Source: Alphaproteobacteria bacterium
Lineage (GTDB): Bacteria; Pseudomonadota; Alphaproteobacteria; Puniceispirillales; Marisalimonadaceae
Length of the DNA stretch: 64,000 nt
Direction: 5' to 3'
NCBI GenBank assembly: GCA_004213885.1
Contig: SGYL01000006.1
Coordinates: 1 to 64,000, forward strand
This document shows, piece after piece, positions 47,830 to 57,292 of this stretch (its first letter is position 1; each line of letters begins with the position of its first letter). Position numbers and translations under genes: made by a program. Under the pieces are notes generated by a model. It ran no database searches, was not told the origin of the DNA, and saw nothing but the letters and a program-made list of their open reading frames with translations.

Positions 47830-49413
47830 TTATTTGTTTAAAATTATATTGACACGAGCACCAATAATTTTTTTGTCATCATTAATAATATTTTCTGCAA
47901 AAATATCACCATTATGGGCTAAAATTATTTGTTTAGAAATAGACAAACCTAATCCAGAATGCTTTCCAAATTCTTTTTGATTAGTTCTATCAGTATAGAA
48001 TCTATCAAAAATTTTGTTAACAGCATTTTTTGGAAATCCTGGCCCATTATCTTCAAACAAAATAAAAATTTTTTTGCTTTTAGATAATACTTTTATTTTA
48101 ATCTTACAATTTTTTCCAATGATAGATAGAGAGTTATCTATTAAATTATCAAAAACTTGAACTAGTTTATTACTATTTCCAATTAATTGTATGCCAGTTT
48201 CTGTTTGATCAAGATTAATTTTATACTTAAGTTTTGTTGCTCTTATGGAAATATAATTTTTTAATAATTTAAAAAGATCAATGTTTTCAAATTTTGTTCT
48301 GACTAAATCAGCATCTAATCTGCTAGAAAAAGAAATATCTGTAATTAATCTGTCGATCCTATCAATGTCTTTAAACATTATTTCTATCATTTGTTTTTGA
48401 TCTTTTTTATTTTTAGCTTGAATAAAAGTTTCTGACGCAGAACGAAGTGAAGTAAGTGGATTTTTTAACTCATGTGCTACATCTGCAGCAAATGATTCTA
48501 TATCATTAACTCTCTTTTCAATTTCACTAATCATGGTTTCGAATGACTTTGTCAATTTTCCAATTTCATCATTATATTTAGGAATTTCAAAAAGTTTTTT
48601 TGATCTTATTATTTTATTTTTTGAAATATAATCCGCTAAATTTGCCAATTTTATAATTGGATTTGTTATAGATCTAATTAAATATACTGCTAATAGAATT
48701 GTAGCTATTAAAATTATTCCTAATGTTTTAAATAATTCAATTTCTAAATCTAATAATTCATTTTCTATTTTATTTCCAGATGATGATATGATTGCTACAC
48801 CTCTGATAACTTTTAAAGACTTAACTGGCAGAGCTACATTTAATTTAAGGTTTTTAAAATCATCAATTGTAACAAATCTAGAAGTTTTTCCATTTAGAGC
48901 ATTTTTTATAGAAATTATTTTTATTTCATCGTTTTCAAAATTTTGATTATATTTTTTTATATCTATTGGTTGAGAAATTATTTTTGATAAACTTGAAACA
49001 ATACTTGTAAAAACCTTATTAAAATCTCTATCTTCTTTAAAAACCGGAAGTTTACTAATCTCCACTTTAGATGAGAAAAATCTTGTATCACTATCAGCAA
49101 TCAAATTTCCATTTGAATTGTATAATGTTGCTTTAAGTTGAAAATTTTGATCTCCAGATGTAAGTAAAGTTTGAAGCGCCACACCTGAAATTTTATTTTT
49201 TTCAATTAACCCATATTGATCTTCTGCCATTCCAATAGCTTTTGCAAAAGTTGTACCTTGCCTTTCCATAGCTAAAAACTCTGAGTTAATTAAGATCTCT
49301 TGATATTTATTAAAATATAAAATGATAAAAGGATAAAAAATTACGGGGAATATTATTATAATAAGAATTCTAACTTTTAATGGTAAAAAGAAATTTTTAA
49401 AAAATTTTTTCAC
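47830..49413 (-). CDS. chvG: ChvG-type sensor histidine kinase
   Basis: A 527-residue membrane kinase. Two membrane segments flank a periplasmic sensor: one near residues 14-30 ([19 protein letters not shown]) and one near 235-253, followed by a HAMP region. The H-box [20 protein letters not shown] holds the phosphorylated histidine, and the ATPase has N-, G1- and G2-boxes ([31 protein letters not shown]). The start is GTG and overlaps the chvI stop. In relatives ChvG senses acid or envelope stress; here it is the likely envelope-stress sensor. Confidence 0.92.
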   Translation of the reverse strand: MKKFFKNFFLPLKVRILIIIIFPVIFYPFIILYFNKYQEILINSEFLAMERQGTTFAKAIGMAEDQYGLIEKNKISGVALQTLLTSGDQNFQLKATLYNSNGNLIADSDTRFFSSKVEISKLPVFKEDRDFNKVFTSIVSSLSKIISQPIDIKKYNQNFENDEIKIISIKNALNGKTSRFVTIDDFKNLKLNVALPVKSLKVIRGVAIISSSGNKIENELLDLEIELFKTLGIILIATILLAVYLIRSITNPIIKLANLADYISKNKIIRSKKLFEIPKYNDEIGKLTKSFETMISEIEKRVNDIESFAADVAHELKNPLTSLRSASETFIQAKNKKDQKQMIEIMFKDIDRIDRLITDISFSSRLDADLVRTKFENIDLFKLLKNYISIRATKLKYKINLDQTETGIQLIGNSNKLVQVFDNLIDNSLSIIGKNCKIKIKVLSKSKKIFILFEDNGPGFPKNAVNKIFDRFYTDRTNQKEFGKHSGLGLSISKQIILAHNGDIFAENIINDDKKIIGARVNIILNK

Positions 49414-50102
49414 TTATTATCTCTATATCTGTACCCAATTCCATAAAGTGTTTCAATTTTATCAAATTCTTTATCGCTATGTTTAAATTTTCTTCTCATT
49501 CTCTTAATATGACTATCTATTGTTCGATCATCGACATATATCGTGTCTCCATATGCAACATCCATTAGCTGATCTCTACTCTTTACTAATCCGGGTCTAG
49601 AAACTAAACTTTGTAAAATCAAAAATTCCGTGACTGTTAATCTTACATCTACATTTTTCCATGTAGATATGTGTCTATCTATATCTAACATTAGATCACC
49701 TCTTTGAATGATTTTTTCTGGATCAGTAGAGGTGGATAACGATGATCTTCTTAATACTGCTCTAATTCTTTCTATTAATAATTTTTGTGAAAAAGGTTTT
49801 GTTATATAATCATCAGCCCCCATTCTTAAACCTAAAGCTTCATCAATTTCCTCATCTTTACTTGTAAGAAAAATTACAGGAACATTTGAACTTATTCTCA
49901 ATCTTTTTAACATCTCCATGCCATCAATTCGTGGCATTTTAATATCTAAAATGACAAGGTCAGGTATATTTTGTTGTAAAGCTATCAATCCTTTTTCACC
50001 GTCAGGATATGTTTCTACTTGCCAACCTTCATTTCTTAGAGCAACTGATACTGAGGTTAATATATGATTATCATCATCAACTAAAATAATTTTTTCATTC
50101 AT
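49410..50102 (-). CDS. chvI: ChvI-type response regulator
   Basis: A 230-residue OmpR-family regulator paired with the sensor kinase beside it. The receiver domain has the phosphorylated aspartate in [18 protein letters not shown], the acidic pair in LVDDDNHIL, and the lysine in YITKPFSQ. The C-terminal winged helix reads [17 protein letters not shown] and [17 protein letters not shown], which would bind DNA. It lies 55 bases upstream of polA on the opposite reading order and precedes chvG by a four-base overlap. Confidence 0.94.
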   Translation of the reverse strand: MNEKIILVDDDNHILTSVSVALRNEGWQVETYPDGEKGLIALQQNIPDLVILDIKMPRIDGMEMLKRLRISSNVPVIFLTSKDEEIDEALGLRMGADDYITKPFSQKLLIERIRAVLRRSSLSTSTDPEKIIQRGDLMLDIDRHISTWKNVDVRLTVTEFLILQSLVSRPGLVKSRDQLMDVAYGDTIYVDDRTIDSHIKRMRRKFKHSDKEFDKIETLYGIGYRYRDNK

Positions 50103-50157
50103 CTTTTCACCTATTCACTACTTAAATAATAAATGTTTATGTCCAAAATGTGAAAAA

Positions 50158-52962
50158 CTAATAGGCATCTGCCCAATTTTTAGCAAACCCATGATCTACA
50201 CTTAATTTTACATTTAATGGTTTTACAGGTAAATGTGCATTTTCCATTATAGGTTTTACTAAGGCAATTATTTCTTCAATATCTTTGCTATTAACTTCAA
50301 ATACAAGTTCATCGTGAACTTGCAATAAAATTTTAGAATCTGAATTAATTTCTTTTAATTTATGTTGAACCTTTACCATTGCTAGTTTAATTATATCAGC
50401 TGCTGTTCCTTGTATTGGAGCATTAATAGCTTGCCTTTCAGAAAAAAATTTTAAATTTTGATTACTATTTCTTTGAATATTAATATGCATTCTTCTTCCA
50501 AATAAGGTTTCTACATATCCATCTGAATAAAGTTTTCTTTTAATATCATCCATATAATTTCTTATATTTGGAAATCTTAGAAAATAAGAATCAATAAATT
50601 CTTTTGCCTCAGAATTTGAACACTTTAACTGTTTTGCTAAACCAAATGGTGAGATACCATAAATAATTCCAAAATTTATAGCTTTTGCACTTCTTCTTAA
50701 CTCTGATGTAATTTCATTTTTATTTTTATTAAAAATTTTTGAAGCTGTATCTAGATGAATATCAATACCAGCATTAAATGCAGAGAGCATAGTTTTTTCT
50801 TCAGCAATATGAGCAATTAACCTCAACTCAATTTGAGAATAATCCATTGAAAGGAGAAAATAATTAGGCTTTGATTCAAATGCAGTCCTTATCAATTTAC
50901 CCTCATTAGTTTTTATTGGAATATTTTGAAGATTAGGATCTGAAGAAGACAATCTTCCTGTGCTAGTTCCAACCATTGAATAACTAGTATGTATTCTTTT
51001 TGTTTTAATATTTATTTGTTCAATTAAAGCTTTTGAGTACGTGCTCTTAAGTTTTGAAAAATGTCTCCAATCTAAAAGTAAATCTGCTATTTCATGTCCC
51101 TTATTTGATAAATCCTCTAAAATTGAAACACTAGTTTGCCAAGCTCCAGTTTTTGATTTTTTTCCCTTATCTAATTTTAATTTGTCAAAAAGTATTTCAC
51201 CTAATTGCTTAGGAGAACCAATATTGAATTCTTCTTTTGTTATTGAAAAAATTTTTTTCTCTAATTCTATAATATTTTTAGTTAATGTTTCTGAGAGTGA
51301 ATTTAGTGTTTTTTCATTTGCAATTATACCTTCATTTTCAATGTCAGATAAAACTGATATTAATTCACGTTCTAATTTTTGATAAACAAAATTTTTTTTA
51401 TCAGACATTAATCTTAACTTAAACTTTTGATAAAGAGCAAGGGCAACATCTGAATCTTCAGCTGCGTAGTGAAGAGCTTCAATTGGATTGATTAAATCAA
51501 AAGTTTTTTGGTTTACACCTTTACCGCACAAATCTTCATATTTAATCGTTGTATAATTGAGCTCTGTTTGTGCGAGTGTATCTAATTTATGATTTTGTAC
51601 TTTTCCAAGATTGATACAATAAGACATACACATAGTATCATCAACAGGGAAAACTTTAATATTACCATTATGATTTTGTCTTAATACATTCATGTCAAAT
51701 TTGATATTATGCCCAATTTTCAAAATAGAAGGATCTTCCAAAATAGGTTTAATTAAATTTATTGCTTTTTCAAATTCAATTTGATTAGGAAAATCATTAT
51801 TCTTTTTATTTTCAAAAAGGTCATGATCATTATTAATATGCCTCAGTGGTATGTACACTGATTTACCAATATCATGTGCAATTGATAAACCAACTAGGTT
51901 TCCACTTTTAAAATTTAAAGAATTTGTTTCACAATCAATGGCAATTTCTGATTTTTCATTACAAATTTCTAAAACTTTTTTTAGTTCATTTTCAGATGTT
52001 ACTAATTCATAATTAACTTTACGTTCACTAAAGTTATTAATTTCATTGATATTCTCTATCGCCTCTGATTTTTCTAAATCAATACCATCACTTATTTTCT
52101 CAATAAGCCTTTTAAAAGAATGTGTTTGTAAAAAATTTGAGAATATTTCTTTATTTTTATTAAAATCAAATTTCAATTCAGCTAAATCTAAGTTTATAGG
52201 AACATCATTTTTTAATGTAACTAGTTTTTTTGAAATTAAAGCTAAATCTTTAAATTCTATAAGGTTTTCTCTTCTCTTGTTTTGTTTAATTTCGTTACTT
52301 CTAGTTAAAAGATCTTCTAAATTATTAAATTCATTTATTAAATCAGCTGCTGTTTTTAATCCAATACCTGGTACCCCTGGAATATTGTCACTACTATCCC
52401 CAGCTAATGCTTGAACATCTATAACTTTATCAGGTGAAACACCAAATTTTTCTTTAACCCTATTTTCATCAATCCATAAATTTTTCATAGGATCTAGCAT
52501 TAATACATCGTTTGCAACTAACTGCATTAAGTCTTTGTCTGAAGAAACTATGATAACTTCCTTATTTGTTTTTTTAGCTTTTTGTACGAAAGTGGCAATT
52601 AAATCATCTGCTTCAAATCCTTCCATCTCTATAGTTGGTAAACCAATTGATCTGGATGCTTGTTTAATTAAATCAAATTGAGGGATTAAATCTTCAGGTG
52701 GTGAGGTTCTATTTGCTTTATAATCAGCATAGATTTCATTTCTAAATGTTTCTCTTCCAAAATCAAATAAAACGCATATTTCTCGTGGGTTAAAATCTTC
52801 AATTAGTTTCACCATCATATTTGTAAAACCATAAACAGCATTTATTGGAATGCCGTCTGGATTATTCATTGGAGGAAGAGCATAATATGCTCTAAAAATA
52901 TATCCAGAACCATCAACTAATATCAATTTTTCATTAGCTTTTTTTTCTAGACTATTATTCAA
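50158..52962 (-). CDS. polA: DNA polymerase I
   Basis: A 934-residue repair and Okazaki-fragment polymerase. The 5' nuclease domain is residues 1-290 (LILVDGSGYIFRAYYALPP; EGFEADDLIATF). The 3'-5' proofreading domain about 330-520 keeps the DXE motif (IAIDCETNSL) and DMNVL, so it looks active. The polymerase domain contains MDYSQIELRLIAHI, the O-helix RRSAKAINFGIIYG with the conserved Phe, and the catalytic VHDELVFEV. Start is TTG; no ATG is in a suitable place. Complete. Confidence 0.96.
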   Translation of the reverse strand: MNNSLEKKANEKLILVDGSGYIFRAYYALPPMNNPDGIPINAVYGFTNMMVKLIEDFNPREICVLFDFGRETFRNEIYADYKANRTSPPEDLIPQFDLIKQASRSIGLPTIEMEGFEADDLIATFVQKAKKTNKEVIIVSSDKDLMQLVANDVLMLDPMKNLWIDENRVKEKFGVSPDKVIDVQALAGDSSDNIPGVPGIGLKTAADLINEFNNLEDLLTRSNEIKQNKRRENLIEFKDLALISKKLVTLKNDVPINLDLAELKFDFNKNKEIFSNFLQTHSFKRLIEKISDGIDLEKSEAIENINEINNFSERKVNYELVTSENELKKVLEICNEKSEIAIDCETNSLNFKSGNLVGLSIAHDIGKSVYIPLRHINNDHDLFENKKNNDFPNQIEFEKAINLIKPILEDPSILKIGHNIKFDMNVLRQNHNGNIKVFPVDDTMCMSYCINLGKVQNHKLDTLAQTELNYTTIKYEDLCGKGVNQKTFDLINPIEALHYAAEDSDVALALYQKFKLRLMSDKKNFVYQKLERELISVLSDIENEGIIANEKTLNSLSETLTKNIIELEKKIFSITKEEFNIGSPKQLGEILFDKLKLDKGKKSKTGAWQTSVSILEDLSNKGHEIADLLLDWRHFSKLKSTYSKALIEQINIKTKRIHTSYSMVGTSTGRLSSSDPNLQNIPIKTNEGKLIRTAFESKPNYFLLSMDYSQIELRLIAHIAEEKTMLSAFNAGIDIHLDTASKIFNKNKNEITSELRRSAKAINFGIIYGISPFGLAKQLKCSNSEAKEFIDSYFLRFPNIRNYMDDIKRKLYSDGYVETLFGRRMHINIQRNSNQNLKFFSERQAINAPIQGTAADIIKLAMVKVQHKLKEINSDSKILLQVHDELVFEVNSKDIEEIIALVKPIMENAHLPVKPLNVKLSVDHGFAKNWADAY

Positions 52963-52978
52963 TTTTTTTAACTAATAA

Positions 52979-53161
52979 TTATTTTTTTAAAATATAAATT
53001 TTAGAACAATATGGACAAACTTGTTTGCCATCCTTTGTAAGATTAAGATAAACTAACGGATGTCCATAATCTTCTCCTCCATCACAACCAATAATTTTAT
53101 CCTTCACTCTAAATTTTTCAGTTATATCAGATTTTTTTGTTTTTATTTTTAAGTTTCTCAT
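52979..53161 (-). CDS. Zinc-finger protein (zf-CHCC, NDUFS6-like)
   Basis: A 60-residue protein with Cys and His positions typical of the zf-CHCC family: IGCDGGEDYGHPLVYLNL, followed by QVCPYCSKIYIL, giving Cys-His-Cys-Cys. Bacterial members are thought to relate to NDUFS6, which helps assemble complex I. It stands between polA and an ABC ATPase, with a gap of 16 bases to polA; no neighbour suggests a role. Confidence 0.8.
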   Translation of the reverse strand: MRNLKIKTKKSDITEKFRVKDKIIGCDGGEDYGHPLVYLNLTKDGKQVCPYCSKIYILKK

Positions 53162-53226
53162 TGTTGTATTTATGTAATGATTTTAATATGTAATAATAAA
53201 CTTTAATATAAATATATCAATAATCT

Positions 53227-54177
53227 ATGTATAAAAAATGGATCAAGCCAAAAAATAATCTAGCTATTGAAATTCAAAACTTAAACAAAACTTATAAAAG
53301 TTCCTCAAAAAATATTAAAGCTTTATCAAATGTAAATTTAAATATTAAATGTGGAAATTTCTATGGATTACTTGGGCCTAACGGAGCAGGTAAGTCAACT
53401 ATTATAAATATTTTAGGGGGAACAGTTACTAAAGATAAAGGAGATTTGAAAATTTGGGGGCTTAATATTGATACGCATCGCAAGCAATCAAAGCTAGCAA
53501 TTGGTATAGTTCCACAAGAACTAAATATAGACGCCTTTTTTACACCTAAGGATCAGCTTGAATTACAAGCTGGATTATTTAATGTACCAAAAAAAGATAG
53601 AGTCACTGAATATATATTAGAGTTGATGGAGCTTACTGATAAAGCCAATGAGTATAGTAGAAAACTTTCTGGTGGAATGAGAAGACGACTGTTGGTTGCA
53701 AAAGCAATGGTACATAGCCCTCCAATAATAATTTTAGATGAACCAACTGCTGGAGTTGATATAGAATTACGCCAAAAGCTATGGAATAATTTTAAAAAAT
53801 TAAATAAACAAGGTGTAACAATTATTTTAACAACTCATTATTTAGAAGAAGCTGAGACATTATGTGACGAAATTGCTATAATTCATAAAGGTAAAATAGT
53901 TGCAAATGATAATAAAAGAAACCTACTAAAGTTAATTGACAAAAAAATACTGATAATGAAATTTGAAAAATCTCCAAATAAAACATTAATTAATGCTCTA
54001 AGTAAGTTTGGAGAAACAAAAATTCTTAAAAAGGTTTGTCAAATAACCTTTAAACCCACGAAAGTATCAATCGATAAAATTTTAAAAGTTACAAAAAATC
54101 ATGGTTTAACTATATTAGATCTTCAAACCAAAGATGCGAATTTAGAAGATGTTTTTATTTCACTAACTCAAAATTAA
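53227..54177 (+). CDS. ABC transporter ATP-binding protein (ABC-2/DrrA-like)
   Basis: A 316-residue ATPase. Walker A is GLLGPNGAGKSTIINIL, the Q-loop VPQELNID, the signature KLSGGMRRRLLVA, Walker B IIILDEPTAGVD, and the switch histidine LTTHYLEEAETLCDE. The C-terminal 90 residues are the extra domain seen in DrrA/NodI-type exporters. Usually such an ATPase is followed by an ABC-2 permease gene; here no permease follows on the same strand, so its partner must be elsewhere in the genome. Likely a lipid, polysaccharide or drug exporter subunit. Confidence 0.88.
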   Translation: MYKKWIKPKNNLAIEIQNLNKTYKSSSKNIKALSNVNLNIKCGNFYGLLGPNGAGKSTIINILGGTVTKDKGDLKIWGLNIDTHRKQSKLAIGIVPQELNIDAFFTPKDQLELQAGLFNVPKKDRVTEYILELMELTDKANEYSRKLSGGMRRRLLVAKAMVHSPPIIILDEPTAGVDIELRQKLWNNFKKLNKQGVTIILTTHYLEEAETLCDEIAIIHKGKIVANDNKRNLLKLIDKKILIMKFEKSPNKTLINALSKFGETKILKKVCQITFKPTKVSIDKILKVTKNHGLTILDLQTKDANLEDVFISLTQN

Positions 54178-54309
54178 ATAAGTTAATAATATCCCTATTA
54201 AAATTCCTTCAAAAAAAACAACCCATAGAATTTCATAATTAGATAAGTTTAAAAGTTTTTGAACTTTTTCTAATTTATTAATATGCCACTGTTTTGATTT
54301 TTTTAACAA
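54163..54309 (-). CDS. Possible small membrane protein (TTG start)
   Basis: A 48-codon frame with a TTG start, reading LLKKSKQWHINKLEKVQKLL, then a hydrophobic helix EILWVVFFEGILIGILLTY and ending in LILS. The basic N-terminal third and single C-terminal hydrophobic segment resemble a small membrane anchor. Its stop overlaps the end of the convergent ABC ATPase by 15 bases. No ribosome site is evident, so the call is weak. Confidence 0.3.
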   Translation of the reverse strand: MLKKSKQWHINKLEKVQKLLNLSNYEILWVVFFEGILIGILLTYLILS

Positions 54310-54326
54310 AATATAATACTTTAAAA

Positions 54327-54728
54327 TTATGGTTTTTTTTCAAAAGTTTTAATACCATCTTCAATATAATGAAATTTTTGTTTATCAATAGTGAATATCG
54401 CGATTTCTGGTTTAAAAACTGAAGGGTCGTCAAAAGTTCCAACCTTAAGAATTATTGAATTAGGTCTATTAGGATTTCTTGTTCCTATTGCTGTGCCGCA
54501 ATCTTTGCAAAAGAGACGACTCATAGCCATTTCAATGTCTTTTCTTTTGTACGTTTTCGGCTTGCCTTTTACGAAGTTAAATTTATCTAAAGGCACAATC
54601 ACTAAAACATTTGGATGACCTCCTGTTATATACTGACATTCTCTACAGTGGCACTGTATCGAAGCTTGAATATCACCAAGCGATTCATATTTTATAGCGC
54701 CACAATAACATCCACCAGAAATTTTCAT
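54327..54728 (-). CDS. GFA-family zinc protein (glutathione-dependent formaldehyde-activating-like)
   Basis: A 133-residue protein with the Gfa/CENP-V zinc fold. Cysteines sit in GGCYCGAIKYES, IQCHCRECQYITGGH and LFCKDCGTAIGTRNP, matching the two zinc sites. Members are often assigned to glutathione-S-hydroxymethyl formation but many are not enzymes of that type; the role here is uncertain. It follows the 114-residue unknown gene after 19 bases on the same strand. Confidence 0.88.
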   Translation of the reverse strand: MKISGGCYCGAIKYESLGDIQASIQCHCRECQYITGGHPNVLVIVPLDKFNFVKGKPKTYKRKDIEMAMSRLFCKDCGTAIGTRNPNRPNSIILKVGTFDDPSVFKPEIAIFTIDKQKFHYIEDGIKTFEKKP

Positions 54729-54747
54729 TATAAACTCTTATACACTT

Positions 54748-55092
54748 TTAACTTCTATAATCATAAAAAATAATACCTCTATTATTTCTAATTTTAGAAT
54801 TATAACTTACCTTAGCTTTTGGCATTATTTTTTTTGCTATAATTGCCTGACAAGCTCTGTACGCCTTTTCATTTTCATATTCAAATATTCTTGTAATTCT
54901 ATGATTATCCTTATTCCAAACTTGCGCTGCTGTAGTTCTAACTAAACCAGCTTTTGACAACTCTTCCATGACATCTTTGGTCCAAACTTTTTCTTCAAAA
55001 GTAGCAATCCAGTGTTCAAGTTCAATTTTTGTCGCGAAATCTAGTTCCATGCAATTCATAAATAATGTTTCTTTAGTTATTGGTTTTACCAT
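54748..55092 (-). CDS. Protein of unknown function, possible dimeric alpha-beta barrel
   Basis: A 114-residue protein that I do not recognise by name. It starts MVKPITKETLFMNCMELDF, has a helix rich in charged residues, then ITRIFEYENEKAYRACQAII, a pattern like the ferredoxin-like fold of dimeric alpha-beta barrels (NIPSNAP or monooxygenase-like). No signal peptide, cysteine motifs or membrane segments. AAGG lies about eight bases before the ATG. It is adjacent to the GFA gene and may share its transcript. Confidence 0.6.
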   Translation of the reverse strand: MVKPITKETLFMNCMELDFATKIELEHWIATFEEKVWTKDVMEELSKAGLVRTTAAQVWNKDNHRITRIFEYENEKAYRACQAIIAKKIMPKAKVSYNSKIRNNRGIIFYDYRS

Positions 55093-55162
55093 TTGGGAAC
55101 CTTTATAATTTTTATTATTTTAATAATTTTTTGAAAAATGAAAAATACTTTTTTCAATTAAA

Positions 55163-55927
55163 CTATTCCAAAATCAAACTAATTAAATTTTTAATTAGTA
55201 AAGTAAAACCAATTATAATTAGAATTATTAATACAAGTTTTTGAAAAATTTCATTTGACATTTTTTTTCTAACTTTAGAACCAAAAAACTGCCCTACAAT
55301 TGCTGGTATTACTAATATTAAGCTTATAGTCAAATCATAATAATTACCTAATCCATGGTAAACCATAGAAGAATAAAGTGGTATCGATGCAAAAAAATAC
55401 ATTGTTGCAGTTGTTCTTATAAAAAACTCTTTATCTAAATTAATTGAAATCAAAAAAGTGATTATTGGTGGAGCATAAAAAGTTGTTAACCCACCTAATA
55501 TTCCAGAAAAAAAACCTATTATAACTGATAATATTTTCTCATTAGCTTTTTTTAAATTTTTTAAATTGATTCCAAAAAAATTTAATGAAGTAAATATAAT
55601 AATCACAGTAGCAATAGAAATTGATATAAAGTTTAAACTTAAACTCAAAATTAATTTTCCACCAATTAACAATCCTAAAAAAAGAGCTAGAAACATTGGT
55701 AAAAATCGAAAACTACCTATTCCCTTTTTAACATCCATTTGTAAAAAATTTGTAAATATTACTGGAAAACATAGAAGCATCATTGCTTTTGTTGGAGGTA
55801 ATATAAAAGCAATAATTGGAACTGAAAACATTGACATTCCAATGCCAACTGATCCTTTTACAATACCCCCTATAAAAACCGATAAAATAATTAATATTAA
55901 GTTTTCAATAAGAAGATACTCAGACAT
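55163..55927 (-). CDS. Sulfite exporter TauE/SafE family membrane protein
   Basis: A 254-residue inner-membrane protein with about eight hydrophobic segments. Two repeats show the family pattern: GGIVKGSVGIGMSMFSVPI near the start and GFFSGILGGLTTFYAPPIIT in the second half, with the glycine-rich loops that mark TauE/SafE. The transported anion, perhaps sulfite or an organosulfonate, is unknown. It begins three bases before the stop of the TPR gene region and lies on the same strand. Confidence 0.88.
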   Translation of the reverse strand: MSEYLLIENLILIILSVFIGGIVKGSVGIGMSMFSVPIIAFILPPTKAMMLLCFPVIFTNFLQMDVKKGIGSFRFLPMFLALFLGLLIGGKLILSLSLNFISISIATVIIIFTSLNFFGINLKNLKKANEKILSVIIGFFSGILGGLTTFYAPPIITFLISINLDKEFFIRTTATMYFFASIPLYSSMVYHGLGNYYDLTISLILVIPAIVGQFFGSKVRKKMSNEIFQKLVLIILIIIGFTLLIKNLISLILE

Positions 55928-55930
55928 TAT

Positions 55931-56497
55931 TTAATTTATATAATTTAAATGGAAATTAATTTCCTTTTTGTTAAGTTTTTCTAACAAAAGTGGTTTTATT
56001 TTTTTAATTCCTACAAATGGATGGATTTTAAGAGCTTCATTAATATTTTTTAGTGCATTTTCAAATTTTCCTAAACGTAAATTTATCTGAGCTAAACCTG
56101 AAATAGCACCAAAATGTCTTCTCTCTTTTTCCAATGTTAATTTAATATATTTTATAGATGTTAAATAATCTTTTTGTAAAAATTTAATTGTAGCTACTTT
56201 ATTAAAAGGTTCAGCCCATTCTGGTTCAATCTTACAAAGATTTAAAAATACTTTGAGGGCTTTGTTTAAATTACCATTATTAAGCAATATAACACCTTTA
56301 CTCATTTCTAAATTATTTTTTTGTTCTGAGCCTTTAGTTATCCAAATATTCCATATTTTTTTTTCTATACTTGTAGCTTCAGATAAATTTTCTGCATTTT
56401 TAAGTTTAAAAAAAAAATAATTTAATTCATCAGAATTTGAATTTGAATTTACCAAAATTAAAAATAAAATTATAATAATGAATTTAATTTTTTTCAT
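55931..56497 (-). CDS. Exported TPR-repeat protein
   Basis: A 188-residue protein with an N-terminal signal peptide or anchor (KKIKFIIIILFLILVNSNSN) followed by at least three TPR repeats, e.g. GVILLNNGNLNKALKVFLNL, WAEPFNKVATIKFLQKDYL and GLAQINLRLGKFENALKNIN. It probably sits in the periplasm as a protein-protein adaptor. Partner unknown. It precedes the TauE-like gene by three bases. The last 25 residues are lysine-rich. Confidence 0.85.
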   Translation of the reverse strand: MKKIKFIIIILFLILVNSNSNSDELNYFFFKLKNAENLSEATSIEKKIWNIWITKGSEQKNNLEMSKGVILLNNGNLNKALKVFLNLCKIEPEWAEPFNKVATIKFLQKDYLTSIKYIKLTLEKERRHFGAISGLAQINLRLGKFENALKNINEALKIHPFVGIKKIKPLLLEKLNKKEINFHLNYIN

Positions 56498-56520
56498 ATC
56501 AATAACTTAGAGTTAAATAA

Positions 56521-56607
56521 TGGTGCGGCTGAGAAGACTCGAACTTCCACGGATTTTACTCCACAGCGACCTCAACGCTGCGCGTCTACCAGTTCCGCCA
56601 CAGCCGC
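56521..56607 (-). tRNA. tRNA-Leu (GAG)
   Basis: An 87-base class II cloverleaf with a long variable arm and encoded CCA. Acceptor GCGGCTG pairs with CAGCCGC; the anticodon loop TTGAGGT gives anticodon GAG. The long variable region (GTGGAGTAAAATCCGT) confirms leucine. It lies 52 bases from lipB on the opposite strand. Confidence 0.95.
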
Positions 56608-56659
56608 ATTAATTTGTATCTTATGTTGTAAAATTTAAAAATCAACATATAACATCACT

Positions 56660-57292
56660 ATGCAGATTAGTAATATTGTAGAATTTAAACTCTCAAAAGA
56701 TCTAGTTGAATATGATTCAGCAATTGAATTTATGAATACTCATATTAATAAAATTAAGAAAAATAATGCGAAAGAATTGTTATGGTTTTTAGAACATAAT
56801 TCTATCTTTACAGCCGGTACGTCTGCAAAAGAAATAGATCAAAATATCAAAGATAAAAATTTAATCCGATATGTTGGAAGAGGTGGGCAATGGACTTGGC
56901 ATGGCCCTGGGCAAAGAGTGGTGTATATCATGCTAGACCTTAAACAAAGGGAAAAAGATATAAAAAAGTATATTAATAATTTAGAAGAATGGATTATATT
57001 AACTTTAAAATTTTTTAAAATTGATGCTGTTATCCAAAAAGGTAATCCAGGGGTTTGGGTAAAAAAAAACAATGACTTTTTTAAAATAGCATCAATAGGA
57101 GTGCGTATATCGCATTGGATAACTTGGCATGGTATTTCAATAAATGTAAATCCAAATCTAAAACCATTTGAAGAAATTATTCCATGTGGAGTTCAAAATG
57201 GTTTTGTTACAAGTATAGAAAAGGAAGGTAAAAATATTTCATTAGATCAGTTTGATAAAAAGCTAAAAGAAAATTTTTATTTATTCTTTTAA
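56660..57292 (+). CDS. lipB: Octanoyltransferase LipB
   Basis: Moves octanoate from acyl carrier protein to lipoyl domains, the first step of lipoate synthesis. GRGGQWTWHGPGQRVVY is the substrate-binding motif, KIASIGVRISHWITWHGISI contains the catalytic lysine, and IIPCGVQN the catalytic cysteine. 210 residues, normal. It shares a four-base TTAA stop overlap with the convergent gene beyond it. Confidence 0.95.
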   Translation: MQISNIVEFKLSKDLVEYDSAIEFMNTHINKIKKNNAKELLWFLEHNSIFTAGTSAKEIDQNIKDKNLIRYVGRGGQWTWHGPGQRVVYIMLDLKQREKDIKKYINNLEEWIILTLKFFKIDAVIQKGNPGVWVKKNNDFFKIASIGVRISHWITWHGISINVNPNLKPFEEIIPCGVQNGFVTSIEKEGKNISLDQFDKKLKENFYLFF

